From: Saccharina japonica
Taxonomy: Eukaryota; Sar; Phaeophyceae; Laminariales; Laminariaceae
DNA: 64,000 nt
NCBI GenBank assembly: GCA_008828725.1
Contig: MEHQ01004509.1
Span: forward strand, 186,001-250,000
Direction of reading: 5' to 3'
Position 1 is the first letter of the stretch, and the number at the start of each line of letters is the position of its first letter. Made by a program: the position numbers and the translations under genes. The notes beneath the pieces are model-generated. The model did not search any database and was not told the origin of the DNA. It worked only from the letters and a program-made list of their open reading frames with translations. This document shows, piece after piece, positions 60,501 through 64,000 of the stretch.

Positions 60501-63500
60501 TATTGATTAATTTGATACTGGGGTTAATTGTTCACGTTGGTAGTTACTTTCGTATGCAGTTGTGAATGCTGCTTGAATTTGGAATTCTTCAGGGTGGGAT
60601 TTGGGATCGCGACTTCACGTTGGGATTCCTTACTGATGGGGTTTGTGGTCTTGCATTTCACTTTTGCTTTTTGCACATATTGTTTGGTACCTGTCGTGTG
60701 GCGCATCGAGTCGGGGGGCTATTTGTGGTACTCGACGGTTTGATACAGGTCTGCAGAGATTGTGGGTTTCCATGTGTGACCCAGAATGACACATCTGACA
60801 TGTTGCGCGATGCCTTGTCTACGCGTATGGCTGCTCTCCTCACCGATAATGGTTTACCTGCGTGTGCCACTAGCGGACACGTTCGACTGCGGCTGAAATT
60901 GAAGACCCCTGACCAACGGGCAATGTGTGTGTTTATCTATGGCAATCGACAGGGTGAATGTGGAATAGCCGTTCTTGTATCCGAAATACATGTAGGTACA
61001 GGGTGGGTCCGCTCGACATCCGGCCATATCGGGAGCGGTGCGAAGGTACGAAGCAACTTTCCGCCAGGCAACCATTAAAGCGCAGTCGTGGTCAATCGAG
61101 AAGGAGCGGCGGCACTCACAGTGTTTGCAGTGATGAGCCCGAACCCACACCATCAAAAAGTCCAGCAGGAAGCGTCGTCAGAGCGTTATTACCCAATTTC
61201 CTGATGATGCGAAGCGGGAAAGAGGCAGCACACGGCGAATAGGGCCCGTTAATACGACCCGTCGGTCGTTTTCGACGCTCAATGTGGTTTAGTGTTCGCA
61301 CGCAAGCCGCTCTTCACAAAGACACATTCGTATTTGGCAAGCTATCATCATCATCAGCTACTATTACTTTCGAAGGGCGGTTTCGTACCTATCGAACCTC
61401 TGAGTCCCCACTCGCCTTGGTTTTTATTTTTCAGCCATCTTCGAGTTTTTCGTTTCTCGTGTGGACGTCGTTTTGCTGCTGTTAATTATTGTTTGATAGT
61501 TCCTATCTTGTTGGCCGGTTTATATTTTCTAAACCCTTTTTATTTTTGTCGTGAAGAATCGGGCCTCACCGTGCGAAATGTAAATCCAGGTGAGGGCTAC
61601 GCTGGTTGTTGCCGTCGCTGCAAAATATATTTATACGTCTCGTCTCGCCTACGGTTCCGCATTTTGTTTAAACTTGACACATCAGAGCGATGAACCGACA
61701 CCCTCCCCTGCCCCAATTACGTTTAGTGCGCCGCGGAAGCATCTCAAGGAAATGCAGGAGGAATCTGGAAAACATCCTATGCCTAAAACAATATGATCTA
61801 GTTGTGAAATGTTCGTAAGGCCCCAGCAGTATATGTTTCGCCTCGTGCGCGTAGCTGTCACACTCAAAGCTTTGTTCTGCGATATATCACAAGACCATAC
61901 AATTGCCCTTCATGGTTGTAACCCTAGAGATTTCTCGCTCAAACCACGGTTAGGTGTGATTTTTTACACCGAAATATGTTTTCGGTCTTGACAGTCGTGG
62001 CCTGTGGTCACAGCGAATGCCTGTCACCTACTCCAGGTCCTTCCTACAAAGGCAGTAGATGTGGTTAGATTCGATGGCGTTAAGGTCCTAGGATGTAGTC
62101 GATTGGTTCCCTCAAGTCCATCATGTTTGCCTCGTTGTTTTAGATGTTTCCCTTCGTATATCGATCCGTGGTTAACCTAGCGCGCTGTCTCCCCCCCTTC
62201 CCACTGCGGTGTGTGCCTTCATGTCTATAGTGGGAAGACTCGGTGATTATCCTCCCTAATTAACTAGATTAGCGTGGAAGTGATGTATACACGCGATAGT
62301 TTATGCATTTTCTGCCAGTTAAGCTTTCCGCCAATATCAGTCCTGGTTGGCAGGATCATCCCCAACGACCTTGACATTACTATTATTGTAGTTGTGAGGT
62401 ATACCCACTACGAGACCACCGGAGCCACCAGATGTCATACAAAGCTACATTATCAATCGATGCCCTAGTAGACATATTTGTTTGTATTGTAGATCGATAG
62501 GTGAATAGCACACGTGGTACGTTTTTGGCGAGACGAAGAGCATCTGTCACAGTAGCGCCGGCAAAACGTTCAGACACCCCCCCTCTCGGCTCAGGAATGA
62601 TCACATCACGGGGAGGACGTCCAAGGCACTCACAATTCTTCCAGGACTGATAAACCCGTGAAGGCATTCACGGGTAACCTGTTCAACGCATTGGAAGATA
62701 TGTTCCTGGAATAGCACATAACGGGAGGCGGAAATGGAGAGGCCGGTTTCGGTAAGGACCGTTAGAGATATACCGTCGCACAATACATGGTATAAAAAAC
62801 TGCTCGTTATAACTGTTTGCTCGATGACGATAACTGAACGAAGTTCAACAACATTTTGGCCGACATTTTTCACGTCCGTCAACTTTTTCTCGGTAACGTT
62901 AAACAAAAAAAATCTAAGAAAGTTATTTTCTCTGTACAAGGGCAATCCCAACGTTTCCCGACAACGCCAATCTTTACGGCCATGCAGGTTCGACGTGGTG
63001 AACATGAGTCGGCATCTACCGTGCAATCCCTAATATCATCGAGTGGAGGTATTTTTTCATGTTGAGATTATGCGTTTACTCTGTGCAGCATAAAATAAAC
63101 TCAACAACTAACCCTCCCTCAGAGCAGAGGACAACGACGAGCCATTTGCTGCGGCAGGGCGGAGTGCGGCATCGCGCTCGAACGTGACCCATCAACTACG
63201 TCTGCCGTTCTATGATTACCAGAGTTTGGCGTGGTCAACCTTATCTGTATTTAGGGTTTTCAGAGCTTACACAGTGATATGCAACATGTTCGGATGATAG
63301 CTAGTGGGGACAATCTTGACCAGGAAGACTAGGCGTTAAATGGGTTGAAGATATCCCTGTTTATCACGACGTATTTCGATATGCCGAGAAACCCTACGAA
63401 ATATTATCTTCGTAGGATGGAACATATACGGGACCGCGGCTACGAAGGACGGGCAATGGTCTCGTGGGGTCGTCAGAGCGGGGGAGTTCATTAGCCTTGT

Positions 63501-64000
63501 TCTGACCCCAATCCCAAACCTAAACGAGCTAACACTGGCCAGAAAAGACGTTGCGCCGAGTTTCTGTGGAGTGAGACACATTTTGAACGGCGAATCGCGA
63601 TTCCGAAGTGCGGACAACGCCTATAAACAGTCATAGTTACAACAAAGGCTTCCGCGAAAGGTTCGCGTGTTTTGGCAATGTAGGCTACGTTCTTCCCATG
63701 CTTTACTTGTGGTAGAAAGTGGGCACGGCGATAGCCTCAGCTAATGGCATGATACAAACACACACCCACAGTTTACTGTGTCCGCTGGTTACTAAACCTC
63801 TTTTGGGTCCAGGGTAATACAAGCGAACGCGAGTTTCTTTTTTGACTAAGTCTCTCGTGATAGGGGCCCCTCGCAAGATTGCCGCGGCCGTTGTTTTACA
63901 TGATAAACAGTTGATTATGTCTGCACTTTTCATCAGGCTCTCATAATTTATCTGTCTACAACTACGTTGTGCTTTATTATAAAAACAAGAAATAGGAATC
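57600..64000. other. Gene-poor end of window
   Basis: No family recognised. The longest frames (170 codons at 60566-61078 plus; 141 codons at 62601-63026 minus) are not clearly coding. Two plus-strand stretches, about 58028-58090 and 60838-60900, resemble each other in DNA and in one translation (ACATSGHV). 59680-59830 is rich in ACTTCC/GGAAGT. Confidence 0.3.

Noticed and set aside
1-64000. CRISPR arrays, bacterial operons or rRNA genes
   Set aside because: No regularly spaced identical repeats with unique spacers, no Shine-Dalgarno-led gene strings and no rRNA-like conserved stretches; the intron-rich genes show eukaryotic DNA.

Overview
The window looks like nuclear DNA of a multicellular or large-genome stramenopile, most like a brown alga. 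The reasons are a vertebrate-type telomere motif (TTAGGG/CCCTAA) in several interstitial places, genes cut into many short exons by introns of 0.4-2.5 kb, many CAG/CTG and GCTGTAC tracts, and a very high load of small decayed repeats. The lineage is inference. Only two protein-coding genes could be built with confidence; both are on the minus strand and both show consistent splice signals and phases.

Layout. 0.5-2.0 kb is a degenerate minisatellite carrying an inserted short hAT-like element. 2.1-8.75 kb is copy A of a large non-coding repeat block that recurs at about 24.3-33.9 kb as copy B; each copy has its own nested insertions. 9.2-13.7 kb is a mosaic of repeats with a possible 182-codon reading frame. 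14.64-22.32 kb is a nine-exon gene for a major facilitator transporter of the plant/stramenopile ZIFL (zinc-induced-facilitator-like, DHA1) type, 619 residues. It has a GC-AG first intron and, in intron 6, a decayed second copy of exon 7. 23.46-24.23 kb is a hAT-like element with a perfect 8-bp target duplication. 25.5-30.1 kb holds minisatellites and a 0.6-kb foldback element. 34.40-35.59 and 43.99-45.05 kb are two copies of a CAG-rich terminal-inverted-repeat element with 3-bp target duplications. The second lies inside a large palindrome (42.7-45.9 kb) that also carries a tRNA-derived SINE. 48.34-48.73 kb is a hairpin-forming 70-bp satellite. 52.45-56.9 kb is a secreted-type gene with cysteine-rich modules followed by a von Willebrand factor type D-like domain. 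57.6-64 kb holds nothing recognisable.

The two genes are not an operon or pathway. One should sit in a membrane and export or sequester a small solute in exchange for protons. The other should be an extracellular or wall-associated modular protein. The most unusual material is in the mobile fraction. Three copies of an 8-bp-TSD element are filled with palindromic CGACAYGTCG-type units plus telomere repeats. The SINE insertions can be checked against empty sites within this same window.
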